Positions 53,176 through 61,947 of a DNA stretch of 64,000 nucleotides are shown piece by piece. Both the position numbers and the translations under genes were made by a program. The notes beneath the pieces are model-generated. The model made no database searches and was not told the origin of the DNA. It saw only the letters and a list, made by a program, of their open reading frames with translations. The DNA comes from Streptomyces sp. WM6386. GTDB lineage: Bacteria; Actinomycetota; Actinomycetes; Streptomycetales; Streptomycetaceae. Position 1 is the stretch's first letter. Every line of letters starts with the position of its first letter. The DNA is taken from contig NZ_JXTE01000021.1 of NCBI RefSeq assembly GCF_000972385.1, positions 50,168 through 114,167 on the forward strand. Direction: 5' to 3'.

Positions 53176-53559
53176 CTATACGTCGAGCTGGTCGGCGACC
53201 GCCCGCAGCAGGCCCGCGATCTTCCCGCCGGCGGCCTTGTCGGGGTAACGGCCCCTTTCGAGCATCGGCGTGATGTTCTCCAGAAGGGTCGTCAGATCCT
53301 GGACGATCGAGGCCAACTCGTCCGGCTTCTTACGGGTCGCGGCCGCGACCGACGGGGTCGGATCGAGGACGACTACGGAAAGGGCCTGGTCACCGCGCTG
53401 CCCGGCGACGACCCCGAACTCCACTCGCTGGCCCGGCTTCAGGGCCTCGACTCCGGCGGGGAGGACCGAGGAATGGACGAAGACGTCACCGCCGTCGTCG
53501 CGGGAGAGAAAGCCGAAGCCCTTCTCGCTGTTGAACCACTTGACCTTGCCAGTCGGCAA
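53176..53559 (-). CDS. Actinobacterial cold-shock protein with C-terminal extension (CspB-like)
   Basis: A 127-residue protein. The cold-shock domain occupies residues 1-65 (PTGKVKWFNSEKGFGFLSRD, DVFVHSSVLP) with RNP1 KGFGFL and RNP2 VFVHSS. The C-terminal extension of about 60 residues (ELASIVQDLTTLLENITPML, GLLRAVADQLDV) is typical of the longer actinobacterial CspB type. The TTG at 53559 is chosen because family members begin MPTGKVKW; a GTG at 53568 is the alternative. The gene is convergent with mqnD. Confidence 0.88.
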   Translation of the reverse strand: MPTGKVKWFNSEKGFGFLSRDDGGDVFVHSSVLPAGVEALKPGQRVEFGVVAGQRGDQALSVVVLDPTPSVAAATRKKPDELASIVQDLTTLLENITPMLERGRYPDKAAGGKIAGLLRAVADQLDV

Positions 53560-53623
53560 AGCACACACTCCCTCGATCACTCCCGGACTGACACCCGGAC
53601 GCCGTTGAACAAGCCGTCATGCC

Positions 53624-53652
53624 ACCTTACCGGGGGTCTCTCCAGCCGAACA
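53624..53652 (-). promoter_or_regulatory. Predicted cspB promoter
   Basis: On the minus strand TAAGGT (53624-53629) is a good -10 box and TTCGGC about 17 bp upstream a weak -35. It implies a 5' untranslated region of about 60 nt, long enough for the cold-responsive folding known for csp mRNAs. Confidence 0.4.
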
Positions 53653-53659
53653 CGCCTTA

Positions 53660-53921
53660 AAACAGCACTGAGCCCCTGCCTGTGTCGACAGAGGCTCAAA
53701 GTGGTGCAGGAAGTGTGAGGGGCTACCCGAGGTGCCGGTGGAGAGTGGCGCGGGAGACTCCAAGAGCGTCTCTAATCAGCTTAGTGATCCCATGTCAGAC
53801 ATGGTGTCTGACAGCGGGATTTCCCATCGTGGAGGGGTGGCGTGGGCGTGCAGGTGGAAGCCTGCGCCCAGTGCTGCTCCTCGTGGCCGGTGTCGGCCGT
53901 GGGTGGGTGTGCTGATCGTTG
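53660..53921. other. Non-coding remnant region with strong hairpin
   Basis: No convincing gene was found here. Its main feature is the dyad TGTCAGACA-tgg-TGTCTGACA (53793-53813; perfect 9-bp arms), flanked by ATCCC and GGGAT, which extend the stem to 14 bp with a small bulge (53786-53820). This could be an IS end, a regulator site or a terminator hairpin. It lies 100 bp from a transposase-like fragment. Confidence 0.45.
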
Positions 53922-54290
53922 TCACGCCCTGGTGCCGGTGGGTTGCGCGGGGCAGCCGGGTCCGGTCCGCTTCGCCGGATCGGCGGGCCACGTCCTGAGC
54001 ACACCGGCCGTCACGTCGGCGCGCCACTTCGCCGACCGCAGCACGCGCCCGGCCTGCTCCTGCGCCATCCGCACGATGCGATCGTTGACCTTGACACCCT
54101 CGGCCGGGCCGACGGTCCAGCCCAGGCGGCGCAGGGCCATCCACGCGTTCGACGGCAGTTTCCTGCCCCCGGCGTCCTCACCACCGGCCAGCACACCCAC
54201 ATCGGTGGTGTTCCAGTGCTCGGCCAGCAGAACAGCCGGCGCCGCCAGGACCGGCGACAGCACCCCCCGGATCATCAAGGACAGGGGCAA
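53922..54290 (-). pseudogene. Transposase-like fragment (TnpB/IS605 OrfB type suspected)
   Basis: A 122-residue frame (MPLSLMIRGVLSPVLAAPAV, KLPSNAWMALRRLGWTVGPA, KVNDRIVRMAQEQAGRVLRS, GVLRTWPADPAKR). It resembles the N-terminal part of a large Streptomyces transposase family that I associate with IS605 OrfB/TnpB, but I cannot check this. It is much shorter than that family, lacks any catalytic motif and ends in unrelated sequence. In-frame stop TGA lies about 45 bp upstream of its first codon. I treat it as a decayed, truncated copy. Confidence 0.4.
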
Positions 54291-54429
54291 CGAGTCATAC
54301 CGGCCCCGAAGGCCACGAGCTCAAACCGGGCTCTACAACGAAGGTAATGGTCGTCGGGACCCGCCGGTACCAGGCCGGTGACAAGACGTCGCCCGGTTGT
54401 TCCTTCGGGCAGGGAACTACCCTGGTCCG

Positions 54430-54678
54430 GTGCGTGACAAAACCCAAACGAATTCCGCCGCGCCCGGTGACCGACTGATCCGTGCCGGAGCCATCGTGTT
54501 CTTCATCGGTACGGTGGCCACACTCGTCACCGTGGCCCCGCTGTTCCTCGGAACGACGCCCTTTCCGACCTACATGTTCGGACTGAGCATGCTGATGGGC
54601 GCCGGCTTCCTGCTCGCCGGCGCGGGCGTGCTCCGGTCGATCGCGGCGGGGCGGCGTCAGGCGCGGGCCGGACGGTAG
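54430..54678 (+). CDS. Small two-helix membrane protein
   Basis: An 82-residue protein: a soluble start (RDKTQTNSAAPGDRLIRAG), then two transmembrane helices (AIVFFIGTVATLVTVAPLFL and FGLSMLMGAGFLLAGAGVL) and a basic tail (RRQARAGR). A TACCCT box at 54418-54423 lies 6 nt before the GTG, the leaderless pattern. I recognise no family. The 3' end overlaps the convergent HAD gene by 22 bp. Confidence 0.75.
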   Translation: MRDKTQTNSAAPGDRLIRAGAIVFFIGTVATLVTVAPLFLGTTPFPTYMFGLSMLMGAGFLLAGAGVLRSIAAGRRQARAGR

Positions 54679-55298
54679 CCGGCGAGCCAGTCCGGGAACT
54701 CCGTGAGGTCTGCGAGGACCACGTCCGCGCCGGCCGCGGTCAACTCCGCCGCGCTGCACGGGCCGGTGGCCACGGCGACCGAGAGCGCCCCCGCGGTCCG
54801 GGCGCCGCGCACGTCCCCGAGGTGGTCGCCGACGTAGACGCTCGCGCCGTGTTCGCGCAGCGCCTGCGCCTTCTGCTCGGCCCACAGGTCGCCGATCACC
54901 GCGTCGGGGCCGAGGCCGAGGTGCTCCACGTGCAGCTTGGCGCTGGGCTCGTACTTCGCCGTCACGACGATCGCCCGCCCACCGGCCGCCCGCACGGCGG
55001 CGATCGCCTCACGGGCGCCGTCCATGGCGGGCGACGCGGCGATCGCGATGGCCGGGTACAGCGACCGGTAGAGACCGGCCATGGCCGGGATCTCGTCCGC
55101 CGGGAACCAGTGGGCCAGCTCCTCCGCCAGCGGGGGCCCGAGCCGGGTGACCGCGAGGTCGGCGTCGATGTACGCCCCCGTCCGCTCGGACAGCTCCAGG
55201 TAGCAGGCGCGGATGCCGGGGCGGGAGTCTATGAGGGTCATGTCGAGGTCGAAGCCGACGGTGGGGGCGGAGATGGGTGCAGTGGCCATATGGGCCAT
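54657..55298 (-). CDS. HAD-family hydrolase
   Basis: A 213-residue phosphatase-like protein of the phosphoglycolate phosphatase type. Motif I is GFDLDMTLIDS (nucleophile and acid Asp), motif II AIVVTAKYEP (Thr), motif III lysine in EPSAKLHVEHLGL or EQKAQAL, motif IV VYVGDHLGDVRGA. The two in-frame ATG codons at 55298 and 55289 both lack a clear Shine-Dalgarno. The substrate is unknown. Confidence 0.87.
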   Translation of the reverse strand: MAHMATAPISAPTVGFDLDMTLIDSRPGIRACYLELSERTGAYIDADLAVTRLGPPLAEELAHWFPADEIPAMAGLYRSLYPAIAIAASPAMDGAREAIAAVRAAGGRAIVVTAKYEPSAKLHVEHLGLGPDAVIGDLWAEQKAQALREHGASVYVGDHLGDVRGARTAGALSVAVATGPCSAAELTAAGADVVLADLTEFPDWLAGYRPARA

Positions 55299-55321
55299 TG
55301 TGCCCAGCCGGTACGACGGTC

Positions 55322-56338
55322 CTACCGCTGCCTCTGGGATCGCCAGACGAGGAACAGGGCCGACGCGACGGCCGCGCCCCGGATCACCCACGGCCAGGTG
55401 TCGGCGATCGCGTCGTTCATGTGCCCCTTGACGATGGGCTCGCCCCAGCGGCCCTCGGTGCGGCCCCACAGCCACACGATCCCGGCGGTGAGCGCCAGGC
55501 CGGGCAGGAACATCACCGCCCACTTGGTCTCCGCCTCGGTCAGCCGCCGCGAGGCGTAGGCGATGAGCCAGCCGAGGAGCAGGACGACGAGGTTGCCGAG
55601 GACCGCGCCCACGACGAGGAGACCCGCGGCGATCAGCAGGAGGGGGTTGCTCCACTTGCCCTTGGGGAGGGAGAGCAGCCGGCGGCGTCGCGTGACGGGG
55701 ACCTCACCGACCTCGACCCCGGCTTCGGGCTCGGCCTCCGGCGCCTTCTCGACGACCGGCTTCGGCTTCTCCTTGGGCGGCGGGGGCTTGAGCAGCTCCG
55801 GGATCTCCACACCGCCGACGAACCCCGCCGGGAGGCTCTCCCCGACCCCGAACGGGGTGCTGTCCGTGCGCCACCAGTCCGGCTGGAGCGCGCTGTTCCC
55901 GATCTCGGCCTCGCTCGCGAGGTGGGGCGGCGCGGGTGCCTCGTCCACCGTCTCGGCGGGACGCGGCTTCGGGACGGGGACGATACGGCGCAGCCCCTTG
56001 GGGCGGGGGGCGCCGGTGTCCCGGTCCCGCTGCACGGGTACGGCGGTGGGGGCCGGGGTGGCCCGGGCCTGCGGTACGACGCCGGTGCCGGTCGCGCCTC
56101 CCCCGGAGGAGGTGCCGCCGGCCGCGGTGACGACGTCGTCGGGGCTGCCGAGACGGTCGATGATCCGGCGCACGGCCGCGGGACTGTCCACCGGGACCTT
56201 CGCCCGACGCCGGTCGATCTCGTTGCGCAGCTCCGAGACCAGGCGCATCCGGGTGCCGGACGGCAACTGCCGCTGCTGGGCCACGTCACCGACGCGGCTC
56301 AGATACTCGTAGACGACCTGGTCGCTCTCGATACCCAC
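55322..56338 (-). CDS. Membrane protein with N-terminal HAAS-like domain
   Basis: A 338-residue protein. Residues 10-75 resemble the HAAS signalling domain (VYEYLSRVGDVAQQ, ELRNEIDRRRA, IIDRLGSPDDVVTAA). A long proline-rich cytosolic linker follows, and the C-terminal third has about four transmembrane helices (LLLIAAGLLVVGAVLGNLVV, FLPGLALTAGIVWLW). HAAS proteins usually pair with a PadR regulator; none is adjacent. The GTG at 56338 has GGAGGG 6-9 nt upstream. It is divergent from the helicase-associated gene. Confidence 0.8.
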   Translation of the reverse strand: MGIESDQVVYEYLSRVGDVAQQRQLPSGTRMRLVSELRNEIDRRRAKVPVDSPAAVRRIIDRLGSPDDVVTAAGGTSSGGGATGTGVVPQARATPAPTAVPVQRDRDTGAPRPKGLRRIVPVPKPRPAETVDEAPAPPHLASEAEIGNSALQPDWWRTDSTPFGVGESLPAGFVGGVEIPELLKPPPPKEKPKPVVEKAPEAEPEAGVEVGEVPVTRRRRLLSLPKGKWSNPLLLIAAGLLVVGAVLGNLVVLLLGWLIAYASRRLTEAETKWAVMFLPGLALTAGIVWLWGRTEGRWGEPIVKGHMNDAIADTWPWVIRGAAVASALFLVWRSQRQR

Positions 56339-56491
56339 GAAGTCCCTCCGGGGGGCGGCGCGTTGAATCCCCGGGGATGACCGTATCGCGCGTGATGCGA
56401 CCGATGCAGCCACGCGCGGTCGTGCCGTCGGCCGGCTCCCGGCCCACAGACCCGCACCTCACCGTCACACCCACCCGCTAACGTGGGTCGG

Positions 56492-59011
56492 ATGAGCACC
56501 TCGGCCACACCGCCCCGCTCCCTCGCAGAGGCTCTCCGCGTCCGGGACGACGCCTCCCTGGGCGCGCTCCTGCGGGCCCGTCCCGATCTCATCACCCCCG
56601 TCCCCACCGACCTCACCCAGCTCGCCACGAGGGCCGGCACCCGTGCCTCGGTCGTGCGCGCTCTGGAGCGCCTTGACCGGTTCGCGTTGCAGACCGCGGA
56701 GGCGCTGGCCGTGGCGGGGGATCCGGCGTCGTACGCGGAGTTGCTGAGGCTGCTGGCGGGGGACGCCGGGGAGCCGGCCGTCGCCGGAGCGCTGCCGCGT
56801 GCCCTCGGGACCCTGCGGGAGCAGGCGCTGGTGTGGGGCGAGAACGAGCGGCTGCGGCTGGTGCGTACCGCGCGGGAGCTGCTGGCGCCCTCGCCGCAGC
56901 ATCCGTCGCCGACGGGGCTCGGGCCGACGGTGCAGGAGGCCGCGGCAGGGATGTCGCCGGGCCGGATCCAGGAGATCGTGACCGCGGCCGGGCTGCCGTC
57001 GACGCACGACTCGGTGACCGCCGTCGCCGCGCTGACCGGGCTGTTCACCGACCGCGAGCGGATGGCGGCGCTGCTCGCCGGCCTCCCGGAGGAGTCCCTT
57101 GAGGTACTGCGGCGGCTGGTGTGGGGGCCGCCGTACGGGCAGGTCACGGCGGACCCCGCGGTCCGGCTGCGCCGGCTCCTCGACGTCGGGCTGCTGCTGC
57201 CGACGGCGCCCGGGACGGTCGTACTGCCGCGGGAGGTGGCCCTGCATCTGCGCGGCGGGCTGGCGCACCGGGTCACCGAACCGCTGCCGCCGGCCGTCGA
57301 GCCGGTCGCCACGCACCGTCCACAGGTTGTGGACACGACGGCGGCCGGACAGGCGTACACCGCGCTGGCGACGGTGGAGGAGCTGCTGAAGGACTGGGAC
57401 GAGGGCGGCCCTGTGGTGCTGCGGGCCGGCGGTCTGAGCGTCCGCGACCTCAAGCGGACCGCCGTCGCCCTTGACGTGTCCGAGCCGATCGCCGCGTTCT
57501 GGGTCGAGCTCGCCTACGCGGCCGGTCTGCTCGCCTCCGACGGGGAGGCCGACGAGCGGTACGCGGCGACCCCGGCCTACGACGAGTGGCTGGAGCGGCC
57601 CTCGGCCGAGCGCTGGGTGCGGCTCGTGGAGGCCTGGCTGACGGCGACGCGGACGGCCGGCCTGGTCGGCGGCCGGGACATGAAGGACCGCACCCTGTCC
57701 GCCCTGGGCCCGGGCCTGGACCGCAGCGCCGCCCCGGAGGTACGGCACCGGGTGCTGACCCTCCTGGCCGGTCTCCCGGAGGGCGCCTCGCCGTCCGCGG
57801 AGTCCGTACAGGCGCGGCTGCGCTGGGAACGGCCGCTGCGAGGCCCCCAGCGGGACGACGACCTGCGGTCACGGCTCACCGAGTGGACGCTGAGCGAGGC
57901 GGAACTGCTGGGCGTCACCGGACGCGGAGCGCTGTCGGCCCAGGGACGGGCGCTGTGGGGGGCCGCACCGGCGAGGACTCCTCGCAAGGAGCCGTCGGGC
58001 CCCGGCGACAAGCTGCCCGTCCACCACCACACCGCGCCCCCGGTGGAGCCCCTCTCCCCGCCCGAGCAGGCCGTCGCCTCCGCCGCGGCCGCCCGTCTCC
58101 TCGCCCCCCTCCTCCCCGAACCTCTGGACCATGTCCTGCTCCAGGCCGACCTCACCGCCGTGGCCCCGGGCCCGCTGCAGCGCCCGCTGGCGGACGTGCT
58201 CGACGTACTGGCGGACGTGGAGTCGAAGGGCGGGGCGACGGTGTACCGGTTCACGCCGGGCTCGGTACGCCGGGCGCTGGACGCCGGACAGGCCGCCTCC
58301 GACCTGCACGCGTTCCTCACCACGCACTCCCGCACCCCGGTCCCGCAGCCGCTGGCGTATCTCATCGACGACGTCGCCCGCCGACACGGCCACCTGCGCG
58401 TCGGCGCCGCCTCCGCCTATGTCCGCTGCGACGACGACGCCCTGCTGAACGAGATCCTCGCCGACAAGCGCGCCGCCGGCCTGGGCCTGCGCCGGCTGGC
58501 CCCCACGGTCCTGGCGGCCCAGGCCGATCCGGCCGTGCTCCTGGAGGGGCTGCGCCAGATGGGCTTCGCGCCGGCCGCCGAGTCCGCCGAGGGCGACGTC
58601 CTGATCGCCCGCGCCCACGCCCACCGCACCCCGCCGCGCACAGCGCCGGAGCCGGTCCCGGACGGTCCGCCGGTGCCGGACACCACACTCCTGTCGGCGG
58701 CGATCCGCGCGATCCGCGCGGGCGACCTGGCCTCCACGACCCCGCGCAAGGAAAGCCCCGACCACGGCACCACCGGCGAACTCCCCCGCACCAGCTCCGC
58801 CGAGACCCTCGCCACCATGCAGGCCGCCGTCCTCACCAACGAGGCCCTGTGGATCGGCTACGTCAACGCCGAGGGCTCCGCCAGCCAGCGCGTCATCGCC
58901 CCGATCCGCGTCGAGGGCGGCTTCGTGACGGCGTACGACCACACGGCGGACGAGGTCCGGACGTATCCGTTGCACCGGATCACGGGGGTGGCGGAGCTGG
59001 CGGACGACTAG
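56492..59011 (+). CDS. Helicase-associated protein (XPB/Ssl2 N-terminal-like, Helicase_C_3)
   Basis: An 839-residue protein without Walker motifs. The N-terminal part has repeated winged-helix-like segments (LTQLATRAGTRASVVRALER, LLAGLPEESLEVLRRLVWG). The C-terminal part resembles the XPB/Ssl2 N-terminal (Helicase_C_3) domain (PLADVLDVLADVESKGGATV, YVRCDDDALLNEILADKRAA) and ends in a WYL-like segment (NEALWIGYVNAEGSASQRVI). A TAACGT box at 56479-56484 lies 7 nt before the ATG. XPB is encoded 800 bp downstream, so a functional partnership in DNA repair is likely. In M. tuberculosis, Rv0862c occupies the same position, as I recall. Confidence 0.83.
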   Translation: MSTSATPPRSLAEALRVRDDASLGALLRARPDLITPVPTDLTQLATRAGTRASVVRALERLDRFALQTAEALAVAGDPASYAELLRLLAGDAGEPAVAGALPRALGTLREQALVWGENERLRLVRTARELLAPSPQHPSPTGLGPTVQEAAAGMSPGRIQEIVTAAGLPSTHDSVTAVAALTGLFTDRERMAALLAGLPEESLEVLRRLVWGPPYGQVTADPAVRLRRLLDVGLLLPTAPGTVVLPREVALHLRGGLAHRVTEPLPPAVEPVATHRPQVVDTTAAGQAYTALATVEELLKDWDEGGPVVLRAGGLSVRDLKRTAVALDVSEPIAAFWVELAYAAGLLASDGEADERYAATPAYDEWLERPSAERWVRLVEAWLTATRTAGLVGGRDMKDRTLSALGPGLDRSAAPEVRHRVLTLLAGLPEGASPSAESVQARLRWERPLRGPQRDDDLRSRLTEWTLSEAELLGVTGRGALSAQGRALWGAAPARTPRKEPSGPGDKLPVHHHTAPPVEPLSPPEQAVASAAAARLLAPLLPEPLDHVLLQADLTAVAPGPLQRPLADVLDVLADVESKGGATVYRFTPGSVRRALDAGQAASDLHAFLTTHSRTPVPQPLAYLIDDVARRHGHLRVGAASAYVRCDDDALLNEILADKRAAGLGLRRLAPTVLAAQADPAVLLEGLRQMGFAPAAESAEGDVLIARAHAHRTPPRTAPEPVPDGPPVPDTTLLSAAIRAIRAGDLASTTPRKESPDHGTTGELPRTSSAETLATMQAAVLTNEALWIGYVNAEGSASQRVIAPIRVEGGFVTAYDHTADEVRTYPLHRITGVAELADD

Positions 59012-59057
59012 CCCGTCGGGGAAGCCGTGGGTCGATTTTCGTCTGCCGCGCCGTCGT

Positions 59058-59090
59058 GACTGGTCGCGCAGTTCCCCGCGCCCCTGAAGG
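59058..59090 (-). repeat. 3' GC-rich repeat element, copy 5
   Basis: On the minus strand it reads CCTTCAGGGGCGCGGGGAAC then TGCGCGACCAGTC. It is 17 bp downstream of the stop of the gene at 59108-59659 and in the same orientation. Confidence 0.7.
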
Positions 59091-59107
59091 AGCGGCTGCG
59101 CCGCCCT

Positions 59108-59659
59108 TCAGCAGTCGCTGACCGGGGCGTCCGGCGGTAGGCCGAAGTACGTGCGGGCCTCTGCCTCCAAGCCGTCGGAGGACATGGAGTCCTCGGCCTC
59201 GTACGCGGCGAAGACGCCGAAGTTCGTCTCCGTCCACTCCGCGTGCCCCGCGCCGTCCGGCGGCTCCTGGCGCGACACGACCCGGTAGCCGCCACCGGCC
59301 ACCCGCTCCAGCCGCACCACCTGCGGATACCGTCCGCCCGCGCACCCCACCAGGGCCTGGTCCTGCACGCCGTACTCCATGCACAGGGTGTTGACTCCCG
59401 CCCTGACCTGTCCCTCGTACTCCGCGAGTTCCAGGGCCTCCGCCCGGCAGAACCAGCGGGCCCCGAACCCGGGAACGGTCTCCCCGTAGCCGCTCCCCTT
59501 CGAGTCCGCGGCGAGCCGTGCCTCTATCACCGGTCGCACCTGACCCCACAGGCGGCCGTCCACGTCGGCCGGCCGGACCATGGCCCAGGTACCCGTGCCC
59601 ACCAGCACCAGCACGGCCCCCACCCCGGTCGCCCAGCCGCGCACCGACAACCCCGTCAT
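59108..59659 (-). CDS. Membrane-anchored hypothetical protein
   Basis: A 183-residue protein. A short cytosolic start and one N-terminal transmembrane helix (WATGVGAVLVLVGTGTWAMV) precede a soluble extracellular domain with several cysteines (ARWFCRAEALELAEYEGQVR, NTLCMEYGVQDQALVGCAGG, and Cys at the C-terminus), which may form disulfides. I recognise no family. The gene is divergent from XPB, separated by 148 bp. Confidence 0.7.
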   Translation of the reverse strand: MTGLSVRGWATGVGAVLVLVGTGTWAMVRPADVDGRLWGQVRPVIEARLAADSKGSGYGETVPGFGARWFCRAEALELAEYEGQVRAGVNTLCMEYGVQDQALVGCAGGRYPQVVRLERVAGGGYRVVSRQEPPDGAGHAEWTETNFGVFAAYEAEDSMSSDGLEAEARTYFGLPPDAPVSDC

Positions 59660-59807
59660 GCCCCCACCCTCCGCACATCGCGCCCGGTGCGCTGCTCTCC
59701 CGGTCAGACGGTCGACGGTGGTCCAGGGTTGCCCAGGACGGGCCCGCCGCATCGGCGCGCGGTACGGCACACTGGAGGTTTGGCCCGTGCGGAAGGGAAG
59801 TGCGTAG

Positions 59808-61466
59808 GTGAACGGACCGCTGATCGTCCAGTCCGACAAAACTCTGCTCCTGGAGGTCGACCACGAGCAGGCCGACGAGTGCCGTCGGGCCATCGCGCCG
59901 TTCGCGGAGCTGGAGCGGGCGCCGGAGCACATCCACACCTACCGGGTGACGCCGCTGGGGCTGTGGAACGCCCGGGCCGCCGGGCATGACGCCGAGCAGG
60001 TCGTCGACGCCCTCGTGCAGTACAGCCGGTATCCGGTGCCGCACGCGCTGCTGGTCGACATCGCCGAGACCATGGACCGCTACGGGCGGCTGACGCTCAG
60101 CAAGCACCCCGCGCACGGGCTGGTGCTCACGACCACCGACCGGCCGGTGCTGGAGGAGATCCTGCGGTCGAAGCGGATCGCCCCGCTCGTCGGTGCCCGG
60201 CTCGACCCCGACACCGTCGTCGTGCACGCCTCCGAGCGCGGGCAGATCAAGCAGACCCTGCTGAAGCTGGGCTGGCCGGCCGAGGACCTCGCGGGATATG
60301 TCGACGGCGAGGCGCACCCGATCGAGCTGGCCGAGGACGGATGGGCGCTGCGGCCCTATCAGAAGCAGGCCGTGGAGAACTTCTGGCACGGCGGCAGCGG
60401 GGTCGTCGTCCTGCCCTGTGGCGCGGGCAAGACCCTCGTCGGTGCCGGGGCCATGGCGCAGGCGAAGTCCACCACCCTCATCCTCGTCACCAACACCGTC
60501 TCGGCCCGGCAGTGGAAGCACGAGCTGGTGAAGCGGACCTCGCTGACCGAGGAGGAGATCGGCGAGTACAGCGGGACGCGCAAGGAGATCCGGCCCGTCA
60601 CCATCGCCACGTACCAGGTGCTCACCACCCGGCGGAAGGGGGTCTATCCGCACCTGGAGCTCTTCGACTCCCGGGACTGGGGGCTGATCCTCTACGACGA
60701 GGTACATCTGCTGCCGGCTCCCGTCTTCAAGTTCACGGCGGATCTGCAGGCGCGGCGGCGGCTCGGGCTGACCGCGACGCTGGTGCGGGAGGACGGGCGG
60801 GAGTCGGATGTCTTCTCGCTCATCGGGCCCAAGCGCTTCGACGCGCCCTGGAAGGAGATCGAGGCGCAGGGCTACATCGCGCCCGCCGACTGTGTCGAGG
60901 TCCGGGTCAATCTCACCGACTCCGAGCGGCTCGCGTACGCCACCGCCGAGCAGGAGGAGAAGTACCGCTTCTGTGCGACGACCGCGACGAAGCGGAAGGT
61001 CACGGAGGCGCTGGTCAAGCGCTTCGCCGGGCAGCAGACCCTGGTGATCGGCCAGTACATCGACCAGCTCGACGAGCTCGGGGAGCATCTGAACGCGCCC
61101 GTCATCAAGGGCGAGACGTCCAATGCCCAGCGCGAGAAGCTCTTCGACGCCTTCCGGCAGGGCGAGATCAGTGTGCTGGTGGTGTCGAAGGTCGCGAACT
61201 TCTCGATCGACCTGCCGGAGGCGACGGTCGCCATTCAGGTGTCGGGCACCTTCGGGTCCCGGCAGGAGGAGGCACAGCGTCTGGGCCGGGTGCTGCGGCC
61301 TAAGGCGGACGGCCACCAGGCGCACTTCTACTCCGTCGTCGCCCGGGACACGATCGACCAGGACTTCGCGGCGCATCGGCAGCGGTTCCTGGCTGAGCAG
61401 GGGTACGCCTACCGGATCGTGGACGCGGACGAGCTGCTGGCGGGGGACAAGGGGACCGAGGCCTGA
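59808..61466 (+). CDS. DNA repair helicase XPB
   Basis: A 552-residue SF2 helicase, homolog of eukaryotic XPB and M. tuberculosis Rv0861c (Ercc3). An N-terminal damage-recognition-like domain (residues 1-180) precedes the two RecA lobes: Walker A LPCGAGKTLVGAG (about residue 203), Walker B LILYDEVHLLP, motif III GLTATLVREDGRE containing the RED motif, and motif VI SRQEEAQRLGRVLRP. It unwinds DNA 3' to 5' and probably works in nucleotide excision repair. The GTG at 59808 is preceded by GGAAG. Confidence 0.93.
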   Translation: MNGPLIVQSDKTLLLEVDHEQADECRRAIAPFAELERAPEHIHTYRVTPLGLWNARAAGHDAEQVVDALVQYSRYPVPHALLVDIAETMDRYGRLTLSKHPAHGLVLTTTDRPVLEEILRSKRIAPLVGARLDPDTVVVHASERGQIKQTLLKLGWPAEDLAGYVDGEAHPIELAEDGWALRPYQKQAVENFWHGGSGVVVLPCGAGKTLVGAGAMAQAKSTTLILVTNTVSARQWKHELVKRTSLTEEEIGEYSGTRKEIRPVTIATYQVLTTRRKGVYPHLELFDSRDWGLILYDEVHLLPAPVFKFTADLQARRRLGLTATLVREDGRESDVFSLIGPKRFDAPWKEIEAQGYIAPADCVEVRVNLTDSERLAYATAEQEEKYRFCATTATKRKVTEALVKRFAGQQTLVIGQYIDQLDELGEHLNAPVIKGETSNAQREKLFDAFRQGEISVLVVSKVANFSIDLPEATVAIQVSGTFGSRQEEAQRLGRVLRPKADGHQAHFYSVVARDTIDQDFAAHRQRFLAEQGYAYRIVDADELLAGDKGTEA

Positions 61467-61492
61467 CGGATGTCGGGCGTCCTACTTCCGTC

Positions 61493-61675
61493 CTACTTGC
61501 GGCGGACGCCCGCGTCCTCGGCGTACTCGCCGAGTATGACCACGTCGAAGGCGGCGCCCGCGAAGACGCGGATCGCGCGCAGGGCGTTGCCGAGGCGGTG
61601 GGTGGCGTGGCCGCCGGAAAGGGAGGTCGCTCCGGACGGGCGACCGGGGGCTGGGGTGAAGGTCGCTGCACTCAT
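61493..61675 (-). CDS. Small conserved hypothetical protein (60 aa)
   Basis: A 60-residue protein starting MSAATFTPAPGRPSGATSLS and ending GNALRAIRVFAGAAFDVVIL then GEYAEDAGVRRK. The C-terminal half is amphipathic. I recall short Streptomyces proteins of the same length and pattern near XPB; function unknown. It is convergent with XPB (26 bp between stops) and divergent from the HelD-like gene. Confidence 0.7.
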   Translation of the reverse strand: MSAATFTPAPGRPSGATSLSGGHATHRLGNALRAIRVFAGAAFDVVILGEYAEDAGVRRK

Positions 61676-61751
61676 GTCTCCATGGTGGCTCCCGGGGCAT
61701 AAGGAGGGCATCGGCCCCAAGGCCCCACTTCCTGTGCTACCTGGGTACACC

Positions 61752-61773
61752 CTGGGGGTGGAGTCTCCCCCAG
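61752..61773. other. GC hairpin upstream of helD-like gene
   Basis: CTGGGGG (61752-61758) pairs with CCCCCAG (61767-61773) around an 8-nt loop; another small hairpin, AGGGG-cgat-CCCCT, follows at 61781-61793. Together they separate the small hypothetical gene from the helD-like promoter. I see no rifamycin-associated element here. Confidence 0.4.
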
Positions 61774-61815
61774 CGGAACGAGGGGCGATCCCCTAGGGGG
61801 CGGCGCGTAAAACGG

Positions 61816-61846
61816 TTGGCCCTCGCACCGGTCGTCCCTCTAGAAT
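61816..61846 (+). promoter_or_regulatory. Predicted promoter of the helD-like gene
   Basis: TTGGCC (61816-61821) and TAGAAT (61841-61846) are separated by 19 bp. The -10 box is close to consensus. The predicted transcript has a leader of about 95 nt. Confidence 0.5.
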
Positions 61847-61947
61847 CCCCGCTCTTGCCCGCCTCCCACCCGGAGTGCCGCCGACCGGACGGAAACCGGC
61901 CGGCATGCCGCAGCACCTCAGCCCGCAGCACCTTCGGAGGCACCCCC

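Noticed and set aside
53682..53915. Plus-strand 77-codon frame across the dyad
   Set aside because: Cys/Trp/Arg-rich, no start signal, and it crosses the hairpin; judged non-coding.
58980..61376. Minus-strand 798-codon frame
   Set aside because: Antisense to XPB; the real minus-strand gene in this region is the much shorter 59108-59659.
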